Origin: Zeus faber
Lineage: Eukaryota > Chordata > Actinopteri > Zeiformes > Zeidae
NCBI GenBank assembly: GCA_960531495.1
Contig: OY482852.1
Coordinates: 33,640,117 to 33,704,116, forward strand
Direction of reading: 5' to 3'
DNA length: 64,000 bases
Shown: piece after piece, positions 32,297 through 46,861 of the stretch
Position numbering within the stretch: position 1 is the first letter of the stretch
Layout of the letters: every line of letters begins with the position of its first letter
Translations under genes and position numbers: made by a program
The notes under the pieces: model-generated
Told to the model about the DNA's origin: nothing
The model's input: the letters and a program-made list of their open reading frames with translations, nothing else
Database searches by the model: none

Positions 32297-35200
32297 TCTT
32301 TCTTTCAATCTTTGTTTCTTTCAATCTTATTTTCAAACTTTCTTTCAATCTTATCATAGAACAATAAACACAATGGGGTTGTGCTGATGTTAATGGATCA
32401 ACCTTTCTTTCGTTCTCCTTTATTTCAATCGTTCTTTCAATCTTTCTTTCAATCTTTCAATCTTTCTTTCAATTTTTCTTTCTTTCTTTCAATCTTTCTT
32501 TCAATCTTTCTTACATTCTTTCTTTCAGTCTTTCAATATTTCTTTCAATCTCTCTTTCAATCTATCTTTCAATCTTTCTTTCATTCTTTCTTTCAGTCGT
32601 TCAATCTTTCTTTCAATCTTTCTTTCAATCTTTCTTTTTTCCATCTTTCTTTCAATCTTTCAATCTTTCTTTCATTCTTTCTTTCAATCTTTCTTACTTT
32701 CAATCTTTCTTTCTTTCAATATTTCTTTCAATCTTTCTTTCAATCTTTCTTTCATTCTTTCTTTCATTCTTTCATTCCTTCTTTCAATCTTTCATTCTTT
32801 CTTTCAATCTTTCTTTCTTTCAATCTTTCTTTCAATCTTTCAATCATTCAATCTTTCTTTCATTCTTTCTTTCAATCTTTCAATCTCTCTTTCAATCTTT
32901 CAATCTTTCTTTCAATGTTTCTTTCAATCTTTCATTCTTTCTTTCAATCTTTCAATCGTTCTTTCAATCTTTCTTTTATTCTTTCTTTCAATCTTTCATT
33001 TTTTCAATCTTTCTTTCAATCTTTCAATCTTTCTTTCAATCTTTCATTCTTTCTTTCAATCTTTCAATCGTTCTTTCTTTCAATATTTCTTTCAATCTTT
33101 CAATCTTTCTTTCATTCTTTCATTCCTTCTTTCAATCTTTCTTTCATTATTTATTTCAATCTTTCTTTCATTCTTTCAATCTTTCTTTTATTATTTTTTT
33201 AATCTTTCTTTCAATCTTTCAATCTTTCAATCTTTCTATCAATCTTTCTTTCAATCTTTCTTTCAATCTTTCTTACTTTCAATCTTTCTTTCATTCTTTC
33301 TTTAAATTTTTATTACTTTCAATCTTTCTTTCTTTCAATATTTCTTTCAATCTTTAAATCTTTTTTTCATTCTTTAATTCTTTCTTTCAATCTTTCTTTC
33401 ATTCTTTCTTTCAATCTGTCTTTCATTCTTTCTTTCAATCTTTCTTTCTTTCAATCTTTCTTTCAATCGTTCAATCTTTCTTTCATTCTTTCTTTCAATT
33501 TATATGACTTTCAATCTTTCTTTCTTTCAATCTTTCTTTCAATCTTTCTTTCATTCTTTCATTCTTTCATTCTTTCTTTCAATCTTTCTTTCAGTCTTTC
33601 AATCTTTGTTTACATTTTTCTTTCAATATTTCTTTAAATCTTTCTTTTTTTCAATCTTTCTTTCAATCTTTCTTTCATTCTTTTTTTCAATCTTTCTTAC
33701 TTTCAATATTTCTTTCAATCTTTCTTACTTTCAATATTTCTTTCAATCTTTCTTTCATTCTTTCATTCCTTCTTTCATTATTTCTTTCAATCTTTCTTTC
33801 ATTATTTCTTTCAATCTTTTTTTCAATCTTTCAATCTTTCTTTTATTCTTTTTTTCAATCTTTCAATCTTTCTTACTTTCAATATTTCTTTCTTTCAATA
33901 TTTCTTTCAATCTTTCAATCTTTCTTTTCATTCTTTCATTCCTTCCTTTAATCTTTCTTTCATTATTTATTTCAATCTTTCTTTCAATCTTTCAATCTTT
34001 CTTTTATTCTTTTTTTCAATCTTTCTTTCAATCTTTCAATCTTTCAATCTTTCTATCAATCTTTCTTTCAATCTTTCTTTCAATCTTTCTTACTTTCAAT
34101 CTTTCTTTCAGTCTTTCTTTCAATTTTTATTACTTTCAATCTTTCTTTCTTTCAATATTTCTTTCAATCTTTAAATCTTTTTTTCATTCTTTCATTCTTT
34201 CTTTCAATCTTTCTTTCATTCTTTCTTTCAATCTTTCTTTCATTCTTTCTTTCAATTTATATGACTTTCAATCTTTCTTTCTTTCAATCTTTCTTTCAAT
34301 CTTTCTTTCATTCTTTCATTCTTTCTTTCAATCTTTCTTTCAGTCTTTCAATCTTTGTTTAAATTTTTCTTTCAATATTTCTTCAAATCTTTCTTTTTTT
34401 CAATCTTTCTTTCAATCTTTCTTTCATTCTTTTTTTCAATCTTTCTTACTTTCAATATTTCTTTCAATCTTTCTTTCATTCTTTCATTCCTTCTTTCATT
34501 ATTTCTTTCAATCTTTCTTTCATTATTTCTTTCAATCTTTTTTCAATCTTTCAATCTTTCTTACTTTCAATCTTTCTTTCTTTCAATATTTCTTTCAATC
34601 TTTCAATCTTTCTTTCATTCTTTCATTCCTTCCTTTAATCTTTCTTTCATTATTTATTTCAATCTTTCTTTCAATCTTTCAATCTTTCTTTTATTCTTTT
34701 TTTCAATCTTTCTTTCAATCTTTCAATCTTTCAATCTTTCTTTCAATATTTCTTTCAATCTTACTTTTTTTCCATCTTTCTTTCAATCTTTCTTTCATTC
34801 TTTTTTTCAATCTTTCTTACTTTCAGTATTTCTTTCAATCTTTCTTTCATTCTTTCATTCCTTCTTCCATTATTTCTTTCAATCTTTCTTTCAATCATTT
34901 AATCTTTCAATCTTTCTTTCATTCTTTCTTTCAATTTATATGACTTTCAATCTTTCTTTCTTTCAATCTTTCTTTCAATCTTTCTTTCATTCTTTCATTC
35001 TTTCATTCTTTCTTTCAATCTTTCTTTCAGTCTTTCAAACTTTGTTTAAATTTTTCTTTCAATATTTCTTTAAATCTTTCTTTTTTTCAATCGTTCTTTC
35101 TTTCAATATTTCTTTCAATCTTTCAATCTTTCTTTCATTCTTTCATTCCTTCTTTCAATCTTTCTTTCATTATTTATTTCAATCTTTCTTTCATTCTTTC

Positions 35201-38200
35201 AATCTTTCTTTTATTCTTTTTTTTAATCTTTCGATCTTTCAATATTTCTTTCAATCTTTCTTTCATTCTTTCATTCCTTCTTTCATTATTTCTTTCAATC
35301 TTTCTTTCATTATTTCGTTCAATCTTTTTTTCAATCTTTCAATCTTTCTTTTATTCTTTTTTTTAATCTTTCGATCTTTCTTACTTTCAATCATTCTTCC
35401 TTTCAATATTTCTTTCAATCTTTCAATCTTTCTTTCATTCTTTCATTCCTTCCTTTAATCTTTCTTTCATTCTTTCTTTCAATCTTTCAATCGTTCTTTC
35501 AATCTTTCTTTTATTCTTTCTTTCAATCTTTCATTTTTTCAATCTTTCTTTCAATCTTTCAATCTTTCTTTCCACCTTCATTCTTTCTTTCAATCTTTCA
35601 ATCGTTCTTTCTTTCAATATTTCTTTCAATCTTTCAATCTTTCTTTCATTCTTTCATTCCTTCTTTCAATCTTTCTTTCATTATTTATTTCAATCTTTCT
35701 TTCATTCTTTCAATCTTTCTTTTATTCTTTTTTTCAATCTTTCTCTCAATCTTTCAATCTTTCAATCTTTCTATCAATCTTTCTTTCAATCTTTCTTTCA
35801 ATCTTTCTTACTTTCAATCTTTCTTTCATTCTTTCTTTAAATTTTTATTACTTTCAATCTTTCTTTCTTTCAATATTTCTTTCAATCTTTAAATCTTTTT
35901 TTCATTCTTTCATTCTTTCTTTCAATCTTTCTTTCATTCTTTATTCAATCTGTCTTTCATTCTTTCTTTCAATCTTTCTTTCTTTCAATCTTTCTTTCAA
36001 TCGTTCAATCTTTCTTTCATTCTTTCTTTCAATTTATATGACTTTCAATCTTTCTTTCTTTCAATCTTTCTTTCAATCTTTCTTTCAGTCTTTCAATCTT
36101 TGTTTAAATTTTTCTTTCAATATTTCTTTAAATCTTTCTTTTTTTCAATCTTTCTTTCAATCTTTCTTTCATTCTTTTTTTCAATCTTTCTTAGTTTCAA
36201 TATTTCTTTCAATCTTTCTTTCATTCTTTCATTCCTTCTTTCATTATTTCTTTCAATCTTTCTTTCATTATTTCTTTCAATCTTTTTTTCAATCTTTCAA
36301 TCTTTCTTTTATTCTTTTTTTCCATCTTTCTTTCAATCTTTCAATCTTTCAATCTTTCTATCAATCTTTCTTTCAATCTTTCTTTCAATCTTTCTTACTT
36401 TCAATCTTTCTTTCATTCTTTCTTTAAATTTTTATTACTTTCAATCTTTCTTTCTTTCAATATTTCTTTCAATCTTTAAATCTTTTTTTCATTCTTTCAT
36501 TCTTTCTTTCAATCTTTCTTTCATTCTTTCTTTCAATCTGTCTTTCATTCTTTCTTTCAATCTTTCTTTCTTTCAATCTTTCTTTCAATCGTTCAATCTT
36601 TCTTTCATTCTTTCTTTCAATTTATATGACTTTCAATCTTTCTTTCTTTCAATCTTTCTTTCAATCTTTCTTTCATTCTTTCATTCTTTCATTCTTTCTT
36701 TCAATCTTTCTTTCAGTCTTTCAATCTTTGTTAAAATTTTTCTTTCAACATTTCTTTAAATCTTTCTTTTTTTCAATCTTTCTTTCAATCTTTCTTTCAT
36801 TCTTTTTTTCAATCTTTCTTACTTTCAATATTTCTTTCAATCTTTCTTTCATTCTTTCATTCCTTCTTTCATTATTTCTTTCAATCTTTCTTTCATTATT
36901 TCTTTCAATCTTTTTTTCAATCTTTCAATCTTTCTTTTATTCTTTTTTTCAATCGTTCAATCTTTCTTACTTTCAATCTTTCTTTCTTTCAATATTTCTT
37001 TCAATCTTTCAATCTTTCTTTCATTCTTTCATTCCTTCCTTTAATCTTTCTTTCATTATTTATTTCAATCTTTCTTTCAATCTTTCAATCTTTCTTTTAT
37101 TCTTTTTTTCAATCTTTCTTTCAATCTTTCAATCTTTCAATCTTTCTATCAATCTTTCTTTTCAATCTTTCTTTCAATCTTTCTTACTTTCAATCTTTCT
37201 TTCAGTCTTTCTTTCAATTTTTATTACTTTCAATCTTTCTTTCTTTCAATACTTCTTTCAATCTTTAAATCTTTTTTTCATTCTTTCATTCTTTCTTTCA
37301 ATCTTTCTTTCATTCTTTCTTTCAATCTGTCTTTCATCCTTTCTTTCAATCTTTCTTTATTTCAATCTTTCTTTCAATCGTTCAATCTTTCTTTCATTCT
37401 TTCTTTCTATTTAAATGACTTTCAATCTTTCTTTCTTTCAATCTTTCTTTCAATCTTTCTTTCATTCTTTAAATCTTTTTCTCATTCTTTCATTCTTTCT
37501 TTCAATCTTTCTTTCATTCTTTCTTTCAATCTTTCTTTCATTCTTTCTTTCAATTTATATGACTTTCAATCTTTCTTTCTTTCAATCTTTCTTTCAATCT
37601 TTCTTTCATTCTTTCATTCTTTCATTCTTTCTTTCAATCTTTCTTTCAGTCTTTCAATCTTTGTTTAAATTTTTCTTTCAATATTTCTTCAAATCTTTCT
37701 TTTTTTCAATCTTTCTTTCAATCTTTCTTTCATTCTTTTTTTCAATCTTTCTTACTTTCAATATTTCTTTCAATCTTTCTTTCATTCTTTCATTCCTTCT
37801 TTTATTATTTCTTTCAATCTTTCTTTCATTATTTCTTTCAATCTTTTTTTCAATCTTTCAATCTTTCTTACTTTCAATCTTTCTTTCTTTCAATATTTCT
37901 TTCAATCTTTCAATCTTTCTTTCATTCTTTCATTCCTTCCTTTAATCTTTCTTTCATTATTTATTTCAATCTTTCTTTCAATCTTTCAATCTTTCTTTTA
38001 TTCTTTTTTTCAATCTTTCTTTCAATCTTTCAATCTTTCAATCTTTCTTTAAATTTTTCTTTCAATATTTCTTTCAATCTTTATTTTTTTCCATCTTTCT
38101 TTCAATCTTTCTTTCATTCTTTTTTTCAATCTTTCTTACTTTCAGTATTTCTTTCAATCTTTCTTTCATTCTTTCATTCCTTCTTCCATTATTTCTTTCA

Positions 38201-41200
38201 ATCTTTCTTTCATTATTTCTTTCAATCTTTCTTTCAATCATTTAATCTTTCAATCTTTCTTTCATTCTTTCTTTCAATTTATATGACTTTCAATCTTTCT
38301 TTCTTTCAATCTTTCTTTCAATCTCTCTTTCATTCTTTCATTCTTTCATTCTTTCTTTCAATCTTTCTTTCAGTAATTCAATCTTTGTTTAAATTTTTCT
38401 TTCAATATTTCTTTAAATCTTTCTTTTTTTCAATCTTTCTTTCAATCTTTTATTCATTCTTTTTTCAATCTTTCTTACTTTCAATATTTCTTTCAATCTT
38501 TCTTTCATTCTTTCATTCCTTCTTTCATTATTTCTTTCAATCTTTCTTTCATTATTTCGTTCAATCTTTTTTTCAATCTTTCAATCTTTCTTTTATTCTT
38601 TTTTTTAATCTTTCAATCTTTCTTACTTTCAATCTTTCTTCCTTTCAATATTTCTTTCAATCTTTCAATCTTTCTTTCATTCTTTCATTCCTTCCTTTAA
38701 TCTTTCTTTCATTCTTTCTTTCAATCTTTCAATCGTTCTTTCAATCTTTCTTTTATTCTTTCTTTCAATCTTTCATTTTTTCAATCTTTCTTTCAATCTT
38801 TCAATCTTTCTTTCAATCTTTCATTCTTTCTTTCAATCTTTCAATCGTTCTTTCTTTCAATATTTCTTCAATCTTTCAATCTTTCTTTCATTCTTTCATT
38901 CCTTCTTTCAATCTTTCTTTCATTATTTATTTCAATCTTTCTTTTATTCTTTTTTTCAATCTTTCAATCTTTCTTTCAATATTTCTTTCAATCTTTTTTA
39001 CTTTCAATCTTTCTTTCTTTAAAACTTTCTTTCAATCTTTCTTTCAAACTTTCATTCTTTATTTCAATATTTCAATCGTTCAATCTTTCTTTCATTCTTT
39101 CTTTCAATCTTTCTTTCAATCTTTCAATCTTTCTTTCAATATTTCTTTCAATCTTTCTTTCTTTAAATCTTTCTTTCAATCTTTCTTTCAAACTTTCATT
39201 CTTTATTTCAATCTTTCAATCTTTCAATCTTTCTTTCATTCTTTCTTTCAATATTTCAATCTTTCAATCTTTCTTTCATTCTTTCTTTCAATCTTTCAAT
39301 CTTTCTTTAATTCTTTTTTTCAATCTTTCTTTCTTTCAATTTTTCTATCTTTCAATATTTCTTCCAATCTTTCAATCTTTCTTTCATTCTTTCTTTCAAT
39401 CTTTCTTTCATTCTTTCTTTCAATATTTCAATCTTTCAATCTTTCTTTCATTCTTTCTTTCAATCTTTCAATCTTTCTTTAATTATTTTTTTCAATCTTT
39501 CTTTCTTTCAATTTTTCTATCTTTCAATATTTCTTCCAATCTTTCAATCTTTCTTTTGTTATTCTTTCAATCTTTCTTTCTTTCAATCTTTCTTTCCATC
39601 TATCTTTCAATCTTTCTTTCAATCTTTCTTTCAATCTTTCTTTCTTTAAATCTTTCTTTCAATCTTTCTTTCAAACATTCAATCTTTCTTTCAATCTTTC
39701 AATCTTTCAATCTTTTTTTCAATCTTTCTTTCAATCTTTCAATCTTTCTTTCATTCTATCTTTCAATATTTCAATCTTTCAATCTTTCTTTCATTCTTTC
39801 TTTCAATCTTTCAATCTTTCTTTCATTATTTCTTTCAATCTTTCTTACTTTCAATTTTTCTATCTTTCAATATTTCTTCCAATCGTTCAATCTTTCTTTC
39901 ATTATTTCTTTCAATCTTTCTTTTTTCAATCTTTCTTGCAATCTTTCTTTCAATTGTTTAATCTTTCAATCTTTCTTTAATTCTTTCATTCTTTCTTTCA
40001 AACTTTCAATCTTTCTTTCATTCTTTCTTTCAGTCTTTCAATCTTTCTTTCAATCTTTCTTTCAATCTTTCTTTCTTTCTTTATTTCAATCTTTGTTTCA
40101 TTCTTTCTTACAATCTTTCTTTCTTTCAATCTTTCTTTCAATCTTTCTTTCAATCTTTCTTTCAATCGTTCTTTCTTTCTTTTAGTCTTTCTTTCAATCT
40201 TTCAATTTTTCAATCTTTCTTTCATTCTTTCTTTTAATCTTTCAATCTTTCTTTCATTGAATCTTTCAATCTTTTTTTCTTTTTTCAATCTTTCTTGCAA
40301 TCTTTCTTTCAGTCTTTCAATATTTCTTTCAAACTTTCAATCTTTCTTTCAATCTTTCAATCTTTCAATCTTTCTTTCAATTTTTCTTTCAATCTTTCAC
40401 TCTTTCTTTCATTCTTTCTTTCAATCTTTCAATCTTTCAATCTTTCAATCTTTTTTTCATTCTTTCTTTCAGACTTTCAATCTTTCTTTCAATATTTCTT
40501 TCAATCTTTCTTACTTTCAATCTTTCTTTCATTCAATCTTTCTTTCCATCTTTCTTTCATTCTTTCCTTCAGTCTTTCAATATTTCTTTCAATCTTTCTT
40601 TCAATTTTTCTTTTTTTCAATCTTTTTTCAATCTTTCTTTCATTCTTTCTTTCAATCTTTCAATATTTCTTTCAATTTTTCTTTCTTTTTTCAGTCTTTC
40701 TTCCATTCTTTCTATAAATCTTTCTTTCTTTCAAGCTTTCTTTCAATCTTTCAATCTTTCAATCTTTCTTTAATTCTTTTATTCATTCTTTTTTTCAGTC
40801 TTTCAATCTTTCTTTATATCTTTCTTTCAATCTTTCTTTCAATCTATCAATCTTTCAATTTTTCTTTCATTCTTTCTTTCAATCTTTATTACTTTCAATC
40901 TTTCTTTCAATCTTTCTTACTTTCATTCTCTCTTTCTTTCAATATTTCTTTCAATCTTTCAATCCTTCTTTCATTCTTTCATTCTTTCTTTCAATCGTTC
41001 TTTCATTCTTTCTTTCAATTTTTCATTCTTTCTTTCAATCTTTCAATCTTTCAATCTTTCTTTCAATCTTTCTTTCTTTCAATCTTTCTTTCAATCTTTC
41101 TTTCAATCTTTCTTTCATTCTTTACTTCAGTCTTTCAATCTTTCTTTCAATCTTTCTTTTTTTCAATCTTTCTTTCAATCTTTCTTTCATTCTTTCTTTC

Positions 41201-43910
41201 AATCTTTCTTTCAATCTTTCAATCTTTCTTTCAATATTTCTTTCAATCTTTCTTACTTTCAATCTTTCTTTCTTTAAATCTTTCTTTCAAACTTTCAATC
41301 ATTATTTCAATCTTTCAATCTTTCAATCTTTCTTTCAATCTTTCAATCTTTCTTTCAATATTTCATTCAATCTTCTTTCTTTAAATCTTTCTTTCAATCT
41401 TTCTTTCAAACATTCAATCTTTCTTTCAATCTTTCAATCTTTCAATCTTTCTTTCAATCTTTCAATCTTTCTCTCATTCTATCTTTCAATATTTCAATCT
41501 TTCAATCTTTCTTTCATTCTTTCTTTCAATCTTTCAATCTTTCTTTCATTCTTTCTTTCAATCTTTCTTACTTTCAATTTTTCTATCTTTCAATATTTCT
41601 TCCAATCTTTCAATCTTTCTTTTGTTATTTCTTTCAATCTTTCTTTCTATAAATCTTTCTTTCATCTATCTTTCAATCTTTCTTTCATTCTTTCTTTCAG
41701 TCTTTCAATCTTTTTTTCAATCTATCTTTCAATCTTTCTTTCATTCTTTCTTTCAATCTGTCAATCTTGCTTTCATTCTTTCTTACTTTCAATTTTTCTA
41801 TCTTTCAATATTTCTTCCAATCGTTCAATCTTTCTTTCATTATTTCCTTCAATCTTTCTTTCTTTCAATCTTTCTTTCCAACTTTCTTTCAATCTTTCTT
41901 TCATTCTTTCTTTCAATATTTCTTTTTTCAATCTTTCTTCCAATCTTTCTTTCAATTGTTTAATCTTTCATTCTTTCTTTCAATCTTTCAATCTTTCTTT
42001 AAATATTTCTTTCGATCTTTAATACTTTCAATCTTTTTTCAAACATTTAATCTTTCTTTCAATATTTCAATCTTTCAATCTTTCTGTCATTCTTTCTTTC
42101 AATCTTTCAATATTTCAATCTTTCTTTCAATCTTTCTTTCAATCTTTCAATCTTTCTTTCATTCTATCTTTCAATATTTCAATCTTTCAATCTTTCTTTC
42201 ATTCTTTCTTTCAATCTTTCAATCTTTCTTTCATTCTTTCTTTCAATCTTTCTTACTTTCAATTTTTCTATCTTTCAATATTTCTTCCAATCTTTCAATC
42301 TTTCTTTTGTTATTTCTTTCAATCTTTTTTTCTTTCAATCTTTCTTTCATCTATCTTTCAATCTTTCTTTCATTCTTTCTTTCAATCTTTATTTTTTCAA
42401 TCTTTCTTGCAATCTTTCTTTCAATTGTTTAATCTATCAATCTTTCTTTCATTCTTTCTTTCAGTCTTTCAATCCTTTTTTCAATCTTTCTTTCAATCTT
42501 TCAATCTTTCTTTCATTCTTTCTTTCAATATTTCAATCTTTCAATCTTTCTTTCATTCTTTCTTTCAATCTTTCAATCTTGCTTTCATTCTTTCTTACTT
42601 TCAATTTTTCTATCTTTCAATATTTCTTCCAATCTTTCTATCTTTCTTTCATTATTTCTTTCAATCTTTCTTTCTTTCAATCTTTCTTTCCAACTTTCTT
42701 TCAATCTTTCTTTCATTCTTTCTTTCAATATTTCTTTTTTCAATCTTTCTTGCAATCTTTCTTTCAATTGTTTAATCTTTCATTCTTTCTTTCATTCATT
42801 CATTCTTTCTTTCAATCGTTCTTTCATTCTTTCTTTCAATCTTTCAATCTTTCTTTAAATATTTATTTCGATCTTTAATACTTTCAATCTTTTTTCAAAC
42901 ATTCAATCTTTCTTTCAATATTTCAATCTTTCAATCTTTCAATCTTTCTTTCATTCATTCTTTCAATCTTTCTTACTTTCAATTTTTCTATCTTTCATTA
43001 TTTCTTTCAATCTTTCTTTTGTTATTTCTTTCAATCTTTATTTCTTTCAATATTGCTTTCCATCTTTCTTGCAATCTTTCTTTCAATTGTTTAATCTTTC
43101 AATGTTTCTTTCATTCTTTCTTTCAGTCTTTCAATCTTTTTTTCAATCTTTCTTTCATTCTTTCTTTCAATCTTTCTGTCCGTCATTCTTTCTTTCAATC
43201 TTTCTTTCAATCTTTCTTTCATTCTTTATTTCAATCTTTGTTTCATTCTTTCTTTCAATCTTTCTTTCAATCTTTCTTTCTTTCTTTAAATCTTTCTTTC
43301 AATCTTTCTTTCAAACTTTCAATCTTTATTTCAATCTTTCAATCTTTCTATCAATCTTTCTTTCATTCTTTCAATCTTTCTTACTTTCAATTTTTCTATC
43401 TTTCATTTTTTCTTTCAATCTTTCTTTTGTTATTTCTTTCAATCTTTATTTCTTTCAATCTTACTTTCCATCTTTCTTGCAATCTTTCTTTCAATTGTTT
43501 AATCTTTCAATGTTTCTTTCATTCTTTCTTTCAGTCTTTCAATCTTTTTTTCAATCTTTCTTTCATTCTTTCTTTCAATCTTTCTGTCCGTCATTCTTTC
43601 TTTCAGTCTTTCTTTCAATCATTCAATCTTTCAATCTTTCTTTCTTTCAATCTTTCTTTCAATCTTTCTTTCATTCTTTATTTCAATCTTTGTTTCATTC
43701 TTTCTTTCAATCTTTCTATCAATCTTTCTTTCAATCTTTCTTTCTTTCTTTAAATCTTTCTTTCAATCTTTCTTTCAAACATTCAATCTTTATTTCAATC
43801 TTTCAATCTTTCTTTCAATCTTTCTTTCAATCTTTCAATCTTTCTTTCATTCTTTCTTTCAATATTTCAATCTTTCAATATTTCTTTCATTCTTTCTTGC
43901 AATCTTTCAG
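32297..43910. repeat. Giant TTTC-type low-complexity array, left part
   Basis: Made almost entirely of tttctttcaatc (12 nt), tttctttcattc and tttcaatc (8 nt) units with scattered changes. One short unique interruption lies at about 32353-32405. G is rare on the plus strand. The 12-mer has no stop codon in any plus frame: it reads F-L-S-I, F-F-Q-S or S-F-N-L. Long open frames (for example 33504-34943 and 38283-39482) are therefore automatic and not evidence of genes. Longer-range structure is described in separate entries. Confidence 0.97.
33480..38300. repeat. Sub-array with repeating blocks of about 0.6-1.1 kb
   Basis: The rare phrase tttatatgactttcaatc recurs at about 33501, 34258, 34937, 36035, 36623, 37558 and 38280, with a variant (tttaaatgac) near 37411. 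Each is followed by near-identical sequence containing cattctttcattctttc, then cagtctttcaatctttgttt, then aaatttttctttcaatattt. Spacing varies from about 150 to 1100 bp, so whole blocks rather than single 12-mers have been copied. The recurring ATG explains the repeated frames beginning MTFNLSFFQSFFQS. Confidence 0.85.
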
Positions 43911-44140
43911 TCCTCAGTCCTCTCTTATGTGGGCGTGCTCTTAGCCAGGTGCAACCCTAATCACACGAGCAGCTGTATTCTATCACCTATTTATGGTCCT
44001 GCCCTTCAAGCGTTGGCCCATTTGTAGTCGCTCTCGTGTGAAGACGCTCTGTGTAAAGACGCACGTCTACCTCTGCACGTCAACCGAAGCAAGGACACCG
44101 AACAAGGCAAACCTGCCTTCTTTCTCTCACTCCATACAAA

Positions 44141-45052
44141 GTGTGCTACTACCGCATCCCTACAACTTCAAGGTCACCCAGAAAGCGTCGTTATACCATA
44201 CGCCGATGCAATCCGGGTAACCTCAGGTCCCTGCAGCAAACATCTTCTGCAAAGACCTCCTTCTCTGTTGGCTTGTGGAATTGTCGATCTGCAGTTAACA
44301 AGGCAGACTTCATTTCTGGTCATGCCAACCAACTCTCCTTAGAGCTCCTTGCTCTCACTGAGACATGGATTAAACCGGAAGATAGCGCAACCCCGGCTGC
44401 ACTCTCCACTAACTACTCATTCTCCCACACATCCAGACCATCTGGCCGTGGTGGTGGGACTGGCCTGCTAATTTCCAACACATGGAAATTTAATCCACTG
44501 CTGCCTTTAAACAACTTTGCCTCCTTTGAATATCACGCCGTCTTGGTGACTGCTCCGGTGAAAGCCTATGTGGTCGTCATCCACCGTCCACCAGGACAAC
44601 TAGGTGACTTCCTACATGAGCTTGACACCCTGCTGTCATCAATCCCTGAGCACGAGTGTCCCATGCTCGTCCTCGGAGACATGAACATTCACTTGGACAG
44701 TGCGAGCTCGGCTGACTTCCTGTCTTTGGTTCGCTCGTTCGACCTAAGGCAGATCCCGACTCCACCGACTCACAAGGCTGGCAAAGAGCTTGATCTCATT
44801 CTTGCTCGGAGCTGTACCACCGACAACCTATGGGTCACTCCTCTTCATCTCTCTGACCACTTCTTCATCCACTTCAATGTCCAGCTACCAAAACAACCCC
44901 CACCTCCCCACCCATGGTTACTATCTGCAGCAATCTCCGCAACTTGTCTCCCACCCACTTCTCCTCTGTGCTCTCCTCTTCTCTTCCACCCCATGGCACT
45001 TTCTCCTCTCTGCAGGTTAATGATGCCACTGACTCCCTCTGCTCCACCTTGA
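44141..45052 (+). pseudogene. LINE apurinic endonuclease-like domain
   Basis: The open frame contains the order of an APE-type endonuclease: LWNCRSAVNKADFI, LLALTETWI (catalytic Glu, about 44360), GGGTGLLIS, MLVLGDMNIHLD (GDMN at 44675-44686), ELDLILARS and LSDHFFIHF (SDH at 44852-44860). In the intact element it nicks target DNA for target-primed reverse transcription. After about 44900 this frame reads nonsense-like sequence to its stop, while the expected protein continues in the frame opening at 44914. I saw no inactivating change within the endonuclease itself. Confidence 0.85.
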
Positions 45053-46861
45053 GCTCATGTCTGGATATCCTGTGTCCACTATCCACCAGACCTGCTCGTT
45101 CAACCCAGTCGCACCCTTGGCTGACTGACACCCTCCGGACAACGCGCACTGACCTCAGAGCAGCCGAGAGGAAATGGCACAAATCCAAAACAACTGAGGA
45201 TCTTGCTAGCTACCAGACACTGCTGTCCTCCTTCTCTTCCGGCATCACTGCTGCCAAGAAGGCCTTCTTCAACGATAGGATCAACGGTGCCACAGACACA
45301 CGTACGTTATTCACCACCTTCAAGTCTCTGCTTTACCCTCCACCACCTCCCCCAGCTACTAACCTCACTGCTGACTGCCTTGCCTCCTTTTTTACTAACA
45401 AAGTGGCAGCCATCAGCAGCCAATTCACTAAACAACTTACTCACAACCTGTCTTCTCCAGCCCTAGGCTCATCGTTCCCTGGTTTCGCCCCCCTCGCTGA
45501 AAGTGAGGTATCTAAACTACTAACATGTAGCCGTCCTACTACCTGTCCGCTAGATCCGATCCCATCCAACCTCCTTCAAGCCATATCACCGACTATCACC
45601 CCGGCAATCACACATGTGATAAATTCTTCCCTAACTTCCGGCACTTTCCCTTTCGCTTTCAAAGCGGCTCGGGTCGCACCACTGCTCAAAAAACCCTCAC
45701 TCGATCCCAATCAAGTAGGAAACTATCGGCCGGTCTCTCTCCTCCCATTCCTTTCCAAAACCTTAGAGAGGGCGGTCTCTAGACAGGTTACAGAGTACCT
45801 GTCAAGGAACAACCTTCTTGATACACTTCAATCTGGCTTCAAAAGTGGTCACTCCACTTAAACAGCCCTGTTGTCTGTGACAGAGGCCTTAAAAACTGCT
45901 AGAGCTGCTGCCAAATCCTCGGTCCTCATTCTGCTAGACTTATCAGCTGCTTTTGACACTGTCAATCATTGCATACTCCTGTCCATACTCTCAAGCATGG
46001 GCATAACGGGCAGTGCACTTTCCTGGTTCGAATCTTACCTTACTGGGCGCTCGTTCAGTGTGACATGGCGAGGCCAGCTGTCTGTGCCTCACAACCTCAC
46101 CACAGGGGTGCCCCAAGGCTCGGTGCTAGGACCCCTCCTCTTTGCCATATACACCACCTCACTGGGCCCGATCATCCGCTCACAAGGCTTTTCATATCAC
46201 TGCTATGCGGATGATACTCAACTCTATCTGTCCTTCCCGCCCGACGACCCTACTGTCTCGACGCGGATCTCGGATTGTCTCGCTGACATATCCACATGGA
46301 TGAAGGATTATCATCTTCAACTAAATCTGGCGAAAACGGAACTGCTGGTCTTCCCGGCCAAACAAGGTATTTATCACAACATTGATATTAAAATCGACTC
46401 TCTATCTCTTGTTCCTACCAAGGCTGCAAGGAATCTTGGTGTCATTATTGATGACCAACTGACATTCTCGGACCATGTTGCCGCCGTCTCCCGGTCCTGC
46501 CGCTTCGCACCAGCCAAAGAGGGCACATGTCACTCCGCTGCTCATCGAGCTCCACTGGTTACCTGTAGCCGCCCGCATCAAGTTCAAGTCTCTTATGCTG
46601 GCCTACAGAGTGATTGTTGGGAATGCTCCCGCCTACTTAAATGCTCTTGTAAGAGCACATGTTGCCCCCCGGATGCTGCCCTCGTCTAATGAGTGTCGCC
46701 TGGCTCTGCCGGCCATACAGCCACGGCAATCCAGGCTATTCTCATTTGTAGTTCCACGTTGGTGGAACGAGCTGCCAAAAATGACCAGAGCGGGGACCTC
46801 CCTCTCTGTCTTTAAGAAGCACCTGAAGACCCAGCTCTTCAGTGAGTACCTCCTGTCCTAA
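44914..46861 (+). pseudogene. LINE reverse transcriptase region, interrupted
   Basis: The frame from 44914 contains the linker, then CPLDPIPSNLLQAI and NYRPVSLLPFLSKTLERAV, up to a TAA at 45859-45861. The same frame continues with LIDLSAAFDTVNH-type sequence (LLDLSAAFDTVNHCILL), GVPQGSVLGPLLFAIY and the active site YADDTQLYLSF (YADD at 46204-46215), then DHVAAVSRSCRF. There it jumps to another frame, HVTPLLIELHWLPVAARIKF, and continues to RWWNELP and the stop at 46861. Sequence between these last parts appears shortened compared with related elements. A single stop, one deletion and one frame change make it non-functional. Confidence 0.85.
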
